Shown here piece after piece: positions 18,634 through 27,225 of a stretch of DNA of 64,000 nt. This stretch comes from Clostridium acetobutylicum ATCC 824 (GTDB taxonomy: Bacteria; Bacillota; Clostridia; Clostridiales; Clostridiaceae), in assembly GCF_000008765.1 (NCBI RefSeq), contig NC_003030.1, positions 2,886,001-2,950,000 of the forward strand. The letters run 5' to 3'. The position numbers and the translations under genes were made by a program. Position 1 is the first letter of the stretch. Each line of letters begins with the position of its first letter. The notes under the pieces were generated by a model. The model did not search any database. It was given only the letters and a program-made list of their open reading frames with translations, and was not told the DNA's origin.

Positions 18634-18910
18634 GATTACCTCCTAAAATTTGTTTATTATTTTATTGGGAAACAAAGATAAAATTTAAAATTATGTCCTT
18701 AAAAAAATGCAATTGCAACTTTTTAACTTAGCTTCCTACAATTAGTATTGACTAACTATAAACCATTGTATAAAGCATATGATAACTAATTTAAAGAATA
18801 AATATACTACTCAAATCATTTTTTTCAATATATTACTTAATTATCCATCAAAATGATTTAGCTATATATGTGTTATACAAAAGTTAACCTTAAAACTATT
18901 TTAAAACAAA

Positions 18911-18942
18911 ATAAGCTCCATAAAAAATTATGGAGCTTATAA
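18911..18942 (-). terminator. Riboswitch expression-platform terminator
   Basis: Perfect 13-bp stem (18911-18923 with 18928-18940), followed on the minus strand by TTTGTTTTAA. It lies just 3' of the purine aptamer. About 275 bases of leader then remain before the permease start, which is long; nothing recognisable is seen there apart from a small GCAATTGC palindrome. Confidence 0.85.
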
Positions 18943-18963
18943 ATATCTAAAATACTTATAAAC

Positions 18964-19032
18964 ACCCATAGTCAGACAATTTACGGCAGTCCGGTAGAGA
19001 CGCTTAGACCATATTTCTAAGCATATACGGGT
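18964..19032 (-). ncRNA. Purine riboswitch aptamer, guanine type
   Basis: Read on the minus strand: P1 ACCCGTA/TATGGGT, P2 GCTTAGA/TCTAAGC with loop AATATGG, J2/3 GTCTCTACC, P3 with loop containing CCGTAAA, and J3/1 GACTATGGG. The specificity base before TATGGG is C (as in xpt), which reads guanine/hypoxanthine; adenine switches have U. It controls the purine permease downstream. Confidence 0.93.
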
Positions 19033-19072
19033 AATATGTTATTACTTTTCACTATTCAATTATTACAGATTT

Positions 19073-19101
19073 ATATTACACCATTTTTCTATCAAAAGCA
19101 A
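19073..19101 (-). promoter_or_regulatory. Promoter of the riboswitch-permease transcript
   Basis: -35 TTGCTT (19096-19101), a 17-base spacer and -10 TAATAT (19073-19078) on the minus strand, about 40 bases upstream of the aptamer. Confidence 0.65.
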
Positions 19102-19257
19102 CATTTCTTTAAATTTTTTATGAAATTTTGCACACTTTTTTTAATAACTATATAAATTTTTTCTAATTTTGTACGTTAATAAACTAAAACTTAATTTTAT
19201 TAAATGCTATAAAATGAATGGAACCCTATAAATTATAAAAATCGGAAGTGATCCATT

Positions 19258-19431
19258 TTGAGGAAAAATAAAACCTATTATATCTCTGCCTGTGTATGTT
19301 TTGCTGGACTAATGTTCTTATTTGCATCAATAGTTTCCAAAAACAATCATTTACTTGGTAATAAACTATATATTATTTCTACAGGATTTTTTACTGTTGC
19401 CGCTATTTTTAGCTACCATAAGAAAAAATAA
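19258..19431 (+). CDS. Two-helix membrane microprotein (TTG start)
   Basis: 57 residues, MRKNKTYYIS... ending SYHKKK. Two hydrophobic segments (about residues 8-23 and 34-50) are joined by a short polar loop (SKNNHLLGNK), with positive charges at both ends. The TTG start is chosen from GGAAGTGA placed seven bases upstream. It ends 40 bases before a TetR gene in the same direction and may be co-transcribed with it. Function unknown. Composition and topology look like a real protein rather than chance, but it is short. Confidence 0.55.
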   Translation: MRKNKTYYISACVCFAGLMFLFASIVSKNNHLLGNKLYIISTGFFTVAAIFSYHKKK

Positions 19432-19471
19432 AAGCGATAATTTTAGCTAGATTTTCAGAAAGGATGATAGC

Positions 19472-20086
19472 ATGGAAAAATGTAAATATCATCATGGTAA
19501 TTTAAAAAAAGATATGATAAAAAACGGATTACAACTTTTAACTACCGAAGGCTACGAAGCATTTTCTTTAAGAAAAGTTGCCAAAATGTGTGGCGTAAGT
19601 CATACTGCTCCATACAAACATTTTAAAAACAAGGATGAATTGATTTCTGCAATAATTTTTGAGGCAACACAGAAATTTAAAAAATCTCTTGAAGAAACAT
19701 CTATAAAATACCAACATGATTTCAAAACTCAAGTAATTGAAGTTGGCAAAAGATACATACAATTCATGGTTGAAAACCCTGATTATTTTAAAGTTCTATT
19801 TATAAACAACTTAAATAATAAAATAATCATACAAGATAAGAGCATGCTCTGCATTCAAGGAGACTCTTTTAATCCTTTTAAGAATACTGCTTCAAGTTAT
19901 TTAAGCTCCTTAAAAACTGAGTATAGTGATAAGGATTTAAATTTAAGTATTCTTTCAATATGGAGTACTATTCATGGATTAGCTGCTCTTTTATCGAATA
20001 AAACAATTATATATTCAGGTGATTATCTTGAACTAGCTGAGAATATCATCCGCAAAAATCTAAATTGTATAACAGATTCATTGTAA
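19472..20086 (+). CDS. TetR-family transcriptional regulator
   Basis: 204 residues. It opens with the YHHGNLK element, then the TetR helix-turn-helix (about 10-58: LRKVAKMCGVSHTAPYKHFKNKDELI), and a C-terminal helical domain resembling the WHG type. The start follows AAAGGATG. The nearest candidate targets are the upstream microprotein and the downstream Cache chemoreceptor, but a terminator separates it from the latter. Confidence 0.9.
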   Translation: MEKCKYHHGNLKKDMIKNGLQLLTTEGYEAFSLRKVAKMCGVSHTAPYKHFKNKDELISAIIFEATQKFKKSLEETSIKYQHDFKTQVIEVGKRYIQFMVENPDYFKVLFINNLNNKIIIQDKSMLCIQGDSFNPFKNTASSYLSSLKTEYSDKDLNLSILSIWSTIHGLAALLSNKTIIYSGDYLELAENIIRKNLNCITDSL

Positions 20087-20108
20087 TTTTGTAAAAACAT
20101 CTTAATAC

Positions 20109-20147
20109 AATAACAGGCATAATTGTGTTAATTATGCCTGTTATTTA
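20109..20147 (+). terminator. Terminator of the TetR gene
   Basis: Perfect 16-bp stem (20109-20124 with 20130-20145) ending in T-rich sequence. Confidence 0.8.
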
Positions 20148-20282
20148 TAATATTGAAAATTATCTTGCTTAATTGTATAATTATTGTAAGGTATATATTT
20201 TACATACTTTATTTTAACTAAAATCAGGGAATTTTGTTAACGTTATCTGTATACGATAACAATTATGAGAGGGTGGTACTTT

Positions 20283-22052
20283 ATGTCAATATCTAAAAAA
20301 GCTAAAGTAAAAAAATCATTAGGAATTAAAACTAGTTTGGTACTGTCATTTTCTGTAATTATATTTATCACTATGTCCATACTAAGCTTTATGATCTACA
20401 CCAAGTCCAAAAAAGCACTTACTAATTTAGGTGAGAATGCATTAAGAAACAGAATTAGTATGGCACTTACAGAAATGCAGGTACTACAAAACCAGGTTGA
20501 TAAAAAAAAGTTATCTCTTAAAGACGCTCAGGAGATTTTTCGTAAAAAAATGCTTGGCCCTAAAAGTTCAGATAAAAAAACACGTCCATTTAACAAAAAT
20601 TTGGAGCTTAATATAAGTGCTTATATGTATGCAATTGATAGTAATGGTATAGAAACAATGCATCCGAAAAAAGAAGGCGATAATATTTCAGATATGGTTG
20701 ATCCAAAAGGAAACAACATAGTGAAATTAATAATCAATGAAGGTATTAATCCTAAAAATAAAGGCATTATCCATTTTTATTGGAAAAATCCTGGAGAAAG
20801 TTCTATGAAGCCTAAAACCAATGCAGTTGGTTACTTTAAGCCATGGGATTGGTATATCAATGTAGGCGCATATGATAGTGATTTCTATCAACCTGCTAAT
20901 ACCATACTTAATTTCACACTTATTATAGCATTATTAAATTTGATAGTAGGCTCTGGCTTAATTTATGTAATTATATCTAAAAAAATAGATCCACTTAACA
21001 ACCTAAAAACTGTAATGAAAAATGCTGCTTCAGGAAACCTAAAAGAAAGGGTATCTATAAAACATAACGATGAAATTGGCGATATATCTCTTGCGTTTAA
21101 TACAATGCTAGATAAAATTGAAACTATAATATCTAATATCAAGAATTCTTCAAATGAAATACAGGATAAATCACAAAATCTAACTTCTACTTCTGAAGAA
21201 CTCTCATCTTCTACTGAAGAAGTAGAAAAAGTAATTTCAACAGTTTCAAGTGGTGCCAGTTCTCAAGTATCTGACTTAAGTGAAATTTCAGGACTATTAG
21301 CTAATTTCAATGACAATATTAGTATAATATATTCCAAGCTTGAGGATGTAAAAAATGAAGGCGATGCTGCCAATTCAAAGATTTCCTCTGGAGAAAGCGA
21401 ACTTAATACTCTATTTAATTCTATGGACACTATGAAAGAAACCTTCGAATCTGTAGTAAAAAAAATACAAGCTCTTAATGAATCGATAAATGAAATAATA
21501 AATACTACAAAATTCATAAATGAAATTTCGGAGGACACAAATCTATTAGCCTTAAATGCAGCAATAGAAGCTGCCAGAGCTGGCGAAGCTGGCAAAGGTT
21601 TTTCCGTTGTTTCTGAACAAATACGAAAGTTAGCAGAACAAACTCAAAATTTAACAGGCAAAATAACCACCTTAACTGAGACCATAAATACCAATACAAA
21701 GGATGTTATCTTAACAACACATAATATGCAATCATATTTTGAAAATCAATCTTCTTCAGTAAAAAATGCTTCCATTTCCTTTAAAAACATTTTTGAATCC
21801 ATTAACACTATAATTCCTCTTATTAAAAATTCATATGATTCTATGAATGAAATTGCAGCTTCTAAAGATTTAATCTTATCAAAGGTAAACACTTTAAATT
21901 CTGTAGCTATACAAAATTCAAAAACCTCTGATGATGTTACTGCCTCTTCAACCAACCTTTCAAATGCATCCCAAGAAGTAGCATTAGACGCTCAAAATCT
22001 TAATATTATAGCAAATAATCTTTTAAATACTGTAAATAGCTTTAAAATATAG
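20283..22052 (+). CDS. Methyl-accepting chemotaxis protein with single Cache sensor
   Basis: 589 residues from ATG 20283. An in-frame ATG at 20265 is rejected because the ribosome site GAGGGTGG lies between the two. TM1 at about 20-42, an sCache_2-type sensor (about 45-205, with [15 protein letters not shown] and [16 protein letters not shown]), TM2 at about 207-230, HAMP, and a signalling domain with tip [16 protein letters not shown] and [15 protein letters not shown]. Such sensors usually bind small organic acids; the ligand is unknown. A strong terminator follows. Confidence 0.95.
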   Translation: MSISKKAKVKKSLGIKTSLVLSFSVIIFITMSILSFMIYTKSKKALTNLGENALRNRISMALTEMQVLQNQVDKKKLSLKDAQEIFRKKMLGPKSSDKKTRPFNKNLELNISAYMYAIDSNGIETMHPKKEGDNISDMVDPKGNNIVKLIINEGINPKNKGIIHFYWKNPGESSMKPKTNAVGYFKPWDWYINVGAYDSDFYQPANTILNFTLIIALLNLIVGSGLIYVIISKKIDPLNNLKTVMKNAASGNLKERVSIKHNDEIGDISLAFNTMLDKIETIISNIKNSSNEIQDKSQNLTSTSEELSSSTEEVEKVISTVSSGASSQVSDLSEISGLLANFNDNISIIYSKLEDVKNEGDAANSKISSGESELNTLFNSMDTMKETFESVVKKIQALNESINEIINTTKFINEISEDTNLLALNAAIEAARAGEAGKGFSVVSEQIRKLAEQTQNLTGKITTLTETINTNTKDVILTTHNMQSYFENQSSSVKNASISFKNIFESINTIIPLIKNSYDSMNEIAASKDLILSKVNTLNSVAIQNSKTSDDVTASSTNLSNASQEVALDAQNLNIIANNLLNTVNSFKI

Positions 22053-22060
22053 TTACTAAA

Positions 22061-22108
22061 AATAGATAGGTAGAAGTTAAAATAATAACTTCTACCTATC
22101 TATTTTTT
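22061..22108. terminator. Bidirectional terminator, 19-bp perfect stem
   Basis: 22061-22079 pairs with 22086-22104, with a six-base loop and T run. It overlaps the 3' end of the phosphoesterase gene on the minus strand. Confidence 0.92.
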
Positions 22109-22959
22109 AAAGTAATGACTGTGAGCTCCGGTCTATTGAAAAGTCTAAATCCAAAGCCGCCTCTTCCGAGTCCTCTACTAACTATCATATTTGTATTATT
22201 CTGCTGAAATCTCCCACTACAGTATTTTGGAAAAAATGTATGTTCCGGTGAAAACACACCTCCTATTAAAGGTAGTTTAATCATTCCTCCATGCATATGT
22301 CCGCATAACACAAGATCAGCTTTCCATAAATCATACACATTAAAGAAAATTGGATTATGTATCATTAAAATATTATAGGCATTTTCATCAGATTTTCCTA
22401 CACTTTCTTCTAAATCTTCTAACCTAAATTCTATGTTCTTTGATTCTTTTTTCATCATATTCCTATAATATCTTAACTTCATTGTACTTCCATATAAATT
22501 TATTTTCTTATTTTTATATAAAATCTCTCTTTTTCCATTTTGAATAACATCTACTTTTATCTTCATTAAATCTGCCATCATATTATTGTACTTATGTGGA
22601 TTAATTAGCTGTAAATTTTGTTCGTGATTTCCAACAATAAAATAAACCTTATATTCCAGGCTTAATTTTTCAAGCAAATTTATACATACATCATAATTTT
22701 CATCATCATTTATCATATCACCTGTAACCATTATTACATTTGGATTTATTATCTTTATTCTTTTTATTAACTTTGAATTCTTCTTTCCAAATTCTTTACT
22801 ATGAAGGTCTGCTAACTGAACTATCTTAAATCCATCAAACTCCTTTGGCAATTTCTTCGATGATAATTTGTAATTAACAACCTGAAAGATATTGTTATCT
22901 ATAAACAATTTTAAACTTAACAATGTCACAACTATAATTATAACTATCCATATTAACAT
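22096..22959 (-). CDS. Membrane-anchored metallophosphoesterase (YkuE-like)
   Basis: 287 residues. N-terminal membrane anchor (about 2-18), then a calcineurin-like phosphoesterase fold. Metal ligands are in QLADLHS, MVTGDMIND, FIVGNHEQ, LMIHNPIF and LCGHMHGGM. The substrate is not predictable; YkuE-type enzymes are associated with membrane or lipid phosphoesters. The start follows GGAGAG. Its C-terminal codons lie in the shared terminator stem. Confidence 0.92.
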   Translation of the reverse strand: MLIWIVIIIVVTLLSLKLFIDNNIFQVVNYKLSSKKLPKEFDGFKIVQLADLHSKEFGKKNSKLIKRIKIINPNVIMVTGDMINDDENYDVCINLLEKLSLEYKVYFIVGNHEQNLQLINPHKYNNMMADLMKIKVDVIQNGKREILYKNKKINLYGSTMKLRYYRNMMKKESKNIEFRLEDLEESVGKSDENAYNILMIHNPIFFNVYDLWKADLVLCGHMHGGMIKLPLIGGVFSPEHTFFPKYCSGRFQQNNTNMIVSRGLGRGGFGFRLFNRPELTVITLKNR

Positions 22960-23024
22960 TAATTTTCTCTCCGATTTGTTTTTTTGTTCTTAAGTATAAC
23001 ATATTATTATATATTTAATCAAAT

Positions 23025-23067
23025 AAACTTATACATGAAAATTAAGGAATTTTACATGTATAAGTTT
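23025..23067 (-). terminator. Terminator of the DNRLRE/DUF6385 gene
   Basis: Thirteen-base perfect stem (23025-23037 with 23055-23067), extended by imperfect AAATT/AATTT pairing. Confidence 0.75.
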
Positions 23068-23073
23068 AATATA

Positions 23074-23934
23074 TTAAATCAAAATAGATGGACTTATAGT
23101 AATATTGCTAGGTTTATCTGTTTCGTGTGATTTATAAGCTACTCTCATAAATTTCATATTTCCTCTTGATGTTATAACTGTTGTATCTAGAGGGCCTAAA
23201 ATTATAGGACTTTCAAAGGTTAAACCATCATAGACCCACTGTGCTCCATCATTACTCAATTGTATTATAACTTCTACACTATTAGAACCATTGTTGCTAA
23301 TTGCAAACGTTCCACTGCCTATTCCTAACGGTATTGGATTAGATGCTAAAATACTATTCGAGGTAATATAACTTTCCATAGTATAAATAGTCAACACCCT
23401 TCCTGAAGAATTAGCCGAAAATTGAACATTTAATCTAGGCCATAAGCTACTGTTAATAGCACTTATTCCAGCAAAACCAACTATAGAGCCGCTGTTTAAT
23501 TCATCTCCATGAATCATCACTCCAAGATTGGCTACACTGCCATTATGCCATTGACTTGTTATATTTGATAAATCAACATTAATAAATTCATTTATCTCAT
23601 TAGTCATATTCGTAATTCCTACATAATTAGTATCTATAATAGGTTGAGTATTATAGGTTACAGTATTAATAGAATATTTTTGTAATATACTATAAAATTT
23701 AATAGATTTTAACTGTGAATTATAATTATAGCTCACATACAATTTAAGAGTTGCAGATAATATCGACTCTTCAATTGGAATAGATGATATATCAAATACA
23801 ACGATTCCCCTATAAATATCTGCTGTATTAACGTTTCTGCCTACAAAAATAATATCTGATGTGCTGTAGTTCTTCGTTGGAGTCGCAGAATAAATATAAG
23901 TTGTACCAGTTGCAGCAAAATTAAATTCCCCCAC
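23074..23934 (-). CDS. DNRLRE domain plus DUF6385 protein
   Basis: 286 residues in two beta-rich parts. Residues about 5-175 look like a DNRLRE (CBM-like) domain: DIYRGIVVFDISSIP, SATLKLYVSY, then WHNGSVANLGVMIHG and WPRLNVQF. Residues about 180-286 look like DUF6385 (SNNGSNSVEVIIQLSNDG, MKFMRVAYKS). There is no signal peptide. The start is GTG, chosen from TAGGGGGT seven bases upstream. In clostridia such domains occur in surface or spore-surface proteins, but the role here is unknown. Confidence 0.78.
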   Translation of the reverse strand: MGEFNFAATGTTYIYSATPTKNYSTSDIIFVGRNVNTADIYRGIVVFDISSIPIEESILSATLKLYVSYNYNSQLKSIKFYSILQKYSINTVTYNTQPIIDTNYVGITNMTNEINEFINVDLSNITSQWHNGSVANLGVMIHGDELNSGSIVGFAGISAINSSLWPRLNVQFSANSSGRVLTIYTMESYITSNSILASNPIPLGIGSGTFAISNNGSNSVEVIIQLSNDGAQWVYDGLTFESPIILGPLDTTVITSRGNMKFMRVAYKSHETDKPSNITISPSILI

Positions 23935-24142
23935 TTTTTTACCCCCTATAGTTAAAAAAATTCATCTCATACTATATTATGATTTAAAAACATTCAAGTT
24001 AACATATTACTTAGCAATGTTAAAAATTTTTTTCTGCCTTATTTAAAATTTTCTCTTCCAAATAAAATTTTATTATTTTGTTTATTTTATTATTAAGCGC
24101 ATATACTATATTTTAATAGCATATTTTTATTTAAATCTATCT
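23935..24142. other. Intergenic, AT-rich, no gene seen
   Basis: Divergent spacer between the DNRLRE/DUF6385 gene and the glutaredoxin promoter. No ORF or structured RNA recognised. Confidence 0.5.
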
Positions 24143-24143
24143 A

Positions 24144-24171
24144 TTGCTTTTTTTGGATAAAGTGCTATAAT
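24144..24171 (+). promoter_or_regulatory. Promoter of the glutaredoxin-rubredoxin pair
   Basis: -35 TTGCTT (24144-24149), a 16-base spacer and -10 TATAAT (24166-24171). Confidence 0.6.
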
Positions 24172-24216
24172 ATAATTAAGCGATAACAATTATTAATTAA
24201 TATTAATTATTATACG

Positions 24217-24253
24217 AAAGTGAGGCGAAGCTGTTGTATTAACAGCGTATATT
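24217..24253 (+). promoter_or_regulatory. Ribosome site separated from the start by a hairpin
   Basis: AAAGTGAGG (24217-24225) lies 28 bases before the glutaredoxin ATG, too far for normal initiation. Between them is GCTGTT-GTATT-AACAGC (24230-24246). If it folds, the effective spacing shrinks to about 11 bases. Confidence 0.5.
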
Positions 24254-24484
24254 ATGGTAAAAGTATATTCAACAACATCATGCCCATGGTGCAAAAAAGC
24301 AAAGTCCTACTTGGCTTCTCAAAATATAGATTTTATAGATGCAAATGTTCAAGATGACATGAATGCAAGAGATGAAATGTTAAATCTATCACATCAAAGC
24401 GGTGTTCCAGTAATAAATATAGACGGAAACATAGTAGTAGGCTTTGATAAAGACAAGATTGATGAACTTTTAAATTTAAAATAA
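24254..24484 (+). CDS. Glutaredoxin (NrdH/Grx-like), CPWC active site
   Basis: 76 residues, a single thioredoxin-fold glutaredoxin. The active site CPWC is at residues 11-14, cis-Pro in SGVPVINID and a C-terminal GFDKDKIDELL. It reduces protein disulfides or serves as electron donor; in anaerobes lacking glutathione such proteins probably take electrons from thioredoxin reductase. MVKVYSTTSCPWC is the usual family N-terminus, so the start is right despite the distant ribosome site. Next gene: rubredoxin. Confidence 0.93.
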   Translation: MVKVYSTTSCPWCKKAKSYLASQNIDFIDANVQDDMNARDEMLNLSHQSGVPVINIDGNIVVGFDKDKIDELLNLK

Positions 24485-24494
24485 ATAATTATAA

Positions 24495-24523
24495 GGATAT
24501 ACCATTTAAAAAATGGTATATCC
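24495..24523 (+). other. Hairpin between glutaredoxin and rubredoxin
   Basis: Perfect 13-bp stem (24495-24507 with 24511-24523) and a three-base loop, but no T run after it. It may protect or process the transcript and allow different expression of the two genes. Confidence 0.6.
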
Positions 24524-24544
24524 CAATAAAAGGAGGCAATTATA

Positions 24545-24709
24545 ATGAAAAAATATGTTTGTGTAGTATGTGGTTATATCTATGATCCAGCCGAAGGTGA
24601 TCCAGATAATGGGGTTAATCCAGGAACTTCTTTTGAAGATATTCCTGATGATTGGGTTTGTCCTTTATGTGGAGTTGGTAAAGATCAATTTGAGCCATCT
24701 GAAGAATAA
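24545..24709 (+). CDS. Rubredoxin
   Basis: 54 residues, the usual rubredoxin length. The two iron-binding pairs are CVVCGY (Cys 6 and 9) and CPLCGVG (Cys 39 and 42), with [10 protein letters not shown] and DWVCPLC between. It carries one electron at a time; in clostridia it feeds flavodiiron and rubrerythrin-type oxygen and peroxide detoxification. The start follows AAAGGAGG. Its pairing with glutaredoxin fits a redox-stress role. Confidence 0.97.
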   Translation: MKKYVCVVCGYIYDPAEGDPDNGVNPGTSFEDIPDDWVCPLCGVGKDQFEPSEE

Positions 24710-24713
24710 AAAA

Positions 24714-24760
24714 AATTGAACGAGTAGATATTTTATTAATGTCTCCTCGTTCAATTTTTA
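24714..24760 (+). terminator. Terminator after rubredoxin
   Basis: Stem AATTGAACGAG (24714-24724) with CTCGTTCAATT (24746-24756), then a T run. Confidence 0.88.
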
Positions 24761-24824
24761 TTGTATACATTTATTGAAATTACGTATAATAATTTTAATA
24801 ATATAAGTAATGGAGGTATTTAAT

Positions 24825-25022
24825 ATGCAGTCTTCTAAATTAGCACCATTTGAAGTTCTTCATTTAACAAAAATATTAAATAGTGAGATAACTACATATA
24901 AAAAAATTGATTCCGTATCTAAAATGACTACAGACGAAGATTTAAAGGCGTTTTTTAACAAAATGAAAGATGAGCAAAAAAATAATATAAAATCAATACA
25001 AAACTTTATAGGTGATGAGTAA
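24825..25022 (+). CDS. Small coat-associated protein, helical
   Basis: 65 residues from ATG 24825; GGAGGT lies just upstream, which rules out the in-frame ATG at 24810. Two amphipathic helices (EVLHLTKILNSEITTYKKI and DEDLKAFFNKMKDEQKNNI) fit the ferritin-like small proteins that accompany clostridial CotF-type coat proteins. The next gene begins 19 bases after its stop. Probably sporulation expressed; an inference from the neighbour. Confidence 0.75.
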   Translation: MQSSKLAPFEVLHLTKILNSEITTYKKIDSVSKMTTDEDLKAFFNKMKDEQKNNIKSIQNFIGDE

Positions 25023-25041
25023 TCTTATGGGAGGTACTTTT

Positions 25042-25338
25042 ATGAAAATAATAGAAAACTTAACTGGAACAGGTGACAAAACACTTACAAATAAAGATAT
25101 AGCGTCAGATTTTATGATGAATTTAGATGATTTTATAGTTTCTTTATCTACTGCTACTTGTCAAACTATGAACCCACAATTAAGACAGGTATTTGATGCT
25201 CAACTTATTTCAGCTATAAATAATCAACATAATCTTTCAGATATGATGGTAAAAAAATCTTGGTATCCAGCATTTGATGATGCTTCTCAACAATTGAAAA
25301 ATAGTTATGTTGATTCAAAACGTATAATGGAATCATAA
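25042..25338 (+). CDS. Spore coat protein, CotF family
   Basis: 98 residues from ATG 25042; GGGAGGT at 25029-25035 sets the start and rules out the in-frame ATG at 25012. Family features: TLTNKDIASDFMMNLDDFI, TMNPQLRQVFD and the late KKSWYPAFD. CotF-type proteins are ferritin-like helical components of the spore coat. A strong terminator follows. Confidence 0.88.
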   Translation: MKIIENLTGTGDKTLTNKDIASDFMMNLDDFIVSLSTATCQTMNPQLRQVFDAQLISAINNQHNLSDMMVKKSWYPAFDDASQQLKNSYVDSKRIMES

Positions 25339-25342
25339 AATT

Positions 25343-25370
25343 AAAACGCCAGTAAAAATACTGGCGTTTT
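25343..25370 (+). terminator. Terminator of the CotF-like pair
   Basis: Perfect 12-bp stem AAAACGCCAGTA / TACTGGCGTTTT, four-base loop. Confidence 0.92.
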
Positions 25371-25602
25371 GATGAGGACAATATCTATATATCTTTGATT
25401 AGAATATTACATTAAAAATATGTACTATATATTTCTTTTATTAAAACAATCTATTAATAATTAAATTTTTTCATATATGTATACAACTTGTAATTTCATT
25501 ATGTATTACACTATTACAATAGTACATATTTTTAATAAAACTGTAAACTTCTTCTGACTAATTTCATACTATACTCATGAAGTTAATTTTCAGGAGGATT
25601 AT

Positions 25603-26145
25603 ATGTACTATAATAAATATGTATGTGCAGACATATCATCAGATGAAACTTCACCTTCTAATAAAGACAGTCGCCACCATCATCATAATACTAATAATCA
25701 CAATAATAACCATAATCACGACCACGGATATGAGACAGATGATGATTATGAACATGATATAAATTTTCATTCCTGCCCATTTATGAATTATCTACCCGTA
25801 ATGTATAATCAAGCTCAAATGAATGCTGGGAATCCATTTTATCCTATGGTTTCTCAAGGAACGCAAAGTGTATATCCTCTCTGTCCTATGATGCCGCAGA
25901 TGATGAACTATCCAAATCAAAATTATTCTACATGTTCTAGTTGTGGCAACAGAGATTTTGATGATTATGATGATCAGCAATATTATGACAATGACTATGA
26001 TGATGATTACGATAGTGATGATCTTTATGATAATGATGATGGATACAGGAATCATCATAGGAGAAGGAGAAGAAGAAGGAGAAGAAGAAGACCTTTATGT
26101 CCTTATTTTCCATATTGTAAAAATATGTGGTGGCATAATCATTAG
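25603..26145 (+). CDS. His/Asp/Tyr/Arg-rich low-complexity protein, probable spore surface protein
   Basis: 180 residues of very biased composition; no family recognised. His/Asn-rich stretch (HHHH at 25-28, then N/H to about 41), a Pro/Met/Gln/Cys middle (58-115), an Asp/Tyr run (119-147), an 11-Arg run (153-163), and a Cys/aromatic tail with CPYFPYC. Eight or so cysteines lie in short CP, CSSC and CPYFPYC contexts. The start follows AGGAGG. CATACTAT at about 25567 resembles a sporulation-sigma -10. Context and composition suggest a cross-linked or metal-binding spore coat/exosporium protein; this is inference. Confidence 0.72.
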   Translation: MYYNKYVCADISSDETSPSNKDSRHHHHNTNNHNNNHNHDHGYETDDDYEHDINFHSCPFMNYLPVMYNQAQMNAGNPFYPMVSQGTQSVYPLCPMMPQMMNYPNQNYSTCSSCGNRDFDDYDDQQYYDNDYDDDYDSDDLYDNDDGYRNHHRRRRRRRRRRRPLCPYFPYCKNMWWHNH

Positions 26146-26186
26146 AATCTAACCTTATAGTTAGTGTAACCTACATTTAAACTATA

Positions 26187-26224
26187 AATATCCCAAGCTG
26201 ATTTCTCTTCTTGGGATATTTTTT
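26187..26224 (+). terminator. Terminator after the His/Asp/Arg-rich gene
   Basis: AATATCCCAAG (26187-26197) pairs with CTTGGGATATT (26210-26220), then T run. Confidence 0.88.
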
Positions 26225-26257
26225 CACTCCAAAATTATCTTTAATTTTTTCCATATC

Positions 26258-27190
26258 TTAATTGTTTGCAGTCGGCTTTTCAATATATACAAGTACTATA
26301 CCAAAACACACTAAGATAAGAGCAGCTAAATTTTTTAATTGAAGGATATTTTCTTTTAAAAATATTCCAGATAAAAGTACACCAAATATAGGTATTAAAA
26401 AATTAAAAGCCGATATTATTCCAACTTTATTATATTTAAGAAGTGCTGCCCATAATGAAAATGCAGTTGCTGAGAGTACTGCCAAATATACTAGCAGGGA
26501 TATTGATTCAACATGAAAACCTGTTAAATGCCCACCATTAAAAAATCCCAAGACTGCAAGAAAAGCCCCACCTATAAAAAGCTGATAGCCTGTTACTATC
26601 ATAGAATCTAATTTCTGTGTTATTCTTTTACCATATATACTTGAAACCGAAAGCACAAAAGCCGCTGCCATAATAAAGCCCTCTCCCTTAAATGAAAATG
26701 AGAACTTTAAGATATCAGAATTAAAGTTGGCAACTATAACACCTATAAACCCTATAATACAGCCAATAATTTTATTTATATTAAGCTTATCATTCTTATA
26801 TATAAAATTTGCAAGTATTATACTAAAGAAAGTTCCAGTACTGTTCATTATAGAACCTTTAGTCCCTGTTGTGTATCCAAGCCCTACATAAAAAAATATG
26901 TACTGCAATAAGGTTTGTGTAATTCCAAGCACAAAAATTTGCACTATATTTTTTTTATTAAAAATTTTCATATTCCTGTGAAGTATTATAGATATTATAA
27001 TAACCATTATTCCTGCTAAGGCAAACCTGTATCCTGCAAATACAAATTCGCTTGGTACATCATTTGATTTTATATTAAATAGTTTGTACCCTATTTTCAC
27101 ACCTGGATAAGCACTCCCCCACAGGAAGCAGCAAATAGATGCAAATAAAACCACAAGTTTTTTATCAGTGAAAATTTTTTTAGAATTCAT
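26258..27190 (-). CDS. EamA/DMT-superfamily transporter
   Basis: 310 residues from ATG 27190. A GTG frame extension to 27208 is rejected because the ribosome site AAAGGATG lies inside it. About ten membrane helices in two EamA repeats (residues about 10-150 and 160-305), with WGSAYPGVKIG near the start. Substrate unknown; drug or metabolite efflux and amino-acid export are known for the family. Monocistronic. Confidence 0.92.
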   Translation of the reverse strand: MNSKKIFTDKKLVVLFASICCFLWGSAYPGVKIGYKLFNIKSNDVPSEFVFAGYRFALAGIMVIIISIILHRNMKIFNKKNIVQIFVLGITQTLLQYIFFYVGLGYTTGTKGSIMNSTGTFFSIILANFIYKNDKLNINKIIGCIIGFIGVIVANFNSDILKFSFSFKGEGFIMAAAFVLSVSSIYGKRITQKLDSMIVTGYQLFIGGAFLAVLGFFNGGHLTGFHVESISLLVYLAVLSATAFSLWAALLKYNKVGIISAFNFLIPIFGVLLSGIFLKENILQLKNLAALILVCFGIVLVYIEKPTANN

Positions 27191-27225
27191 TTTTAAGCAT
27201 CCTTTCACTTATATCTTATGTAAAA

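Noticed and set aside
21263-21595. 110-codon frame antisense to the Cache chemoreceptor
   Set aside because: Mirror of the highly biased signalling domain of the chemoreceptor.
25577-26152. Long frames of 61 to 88 codons on both strands over the His/Asp/Arg-rich gene
   Set aside because: They arise from the repetitive codons of the real gene; they lack ribosome sites and give only Ile/Met runs.
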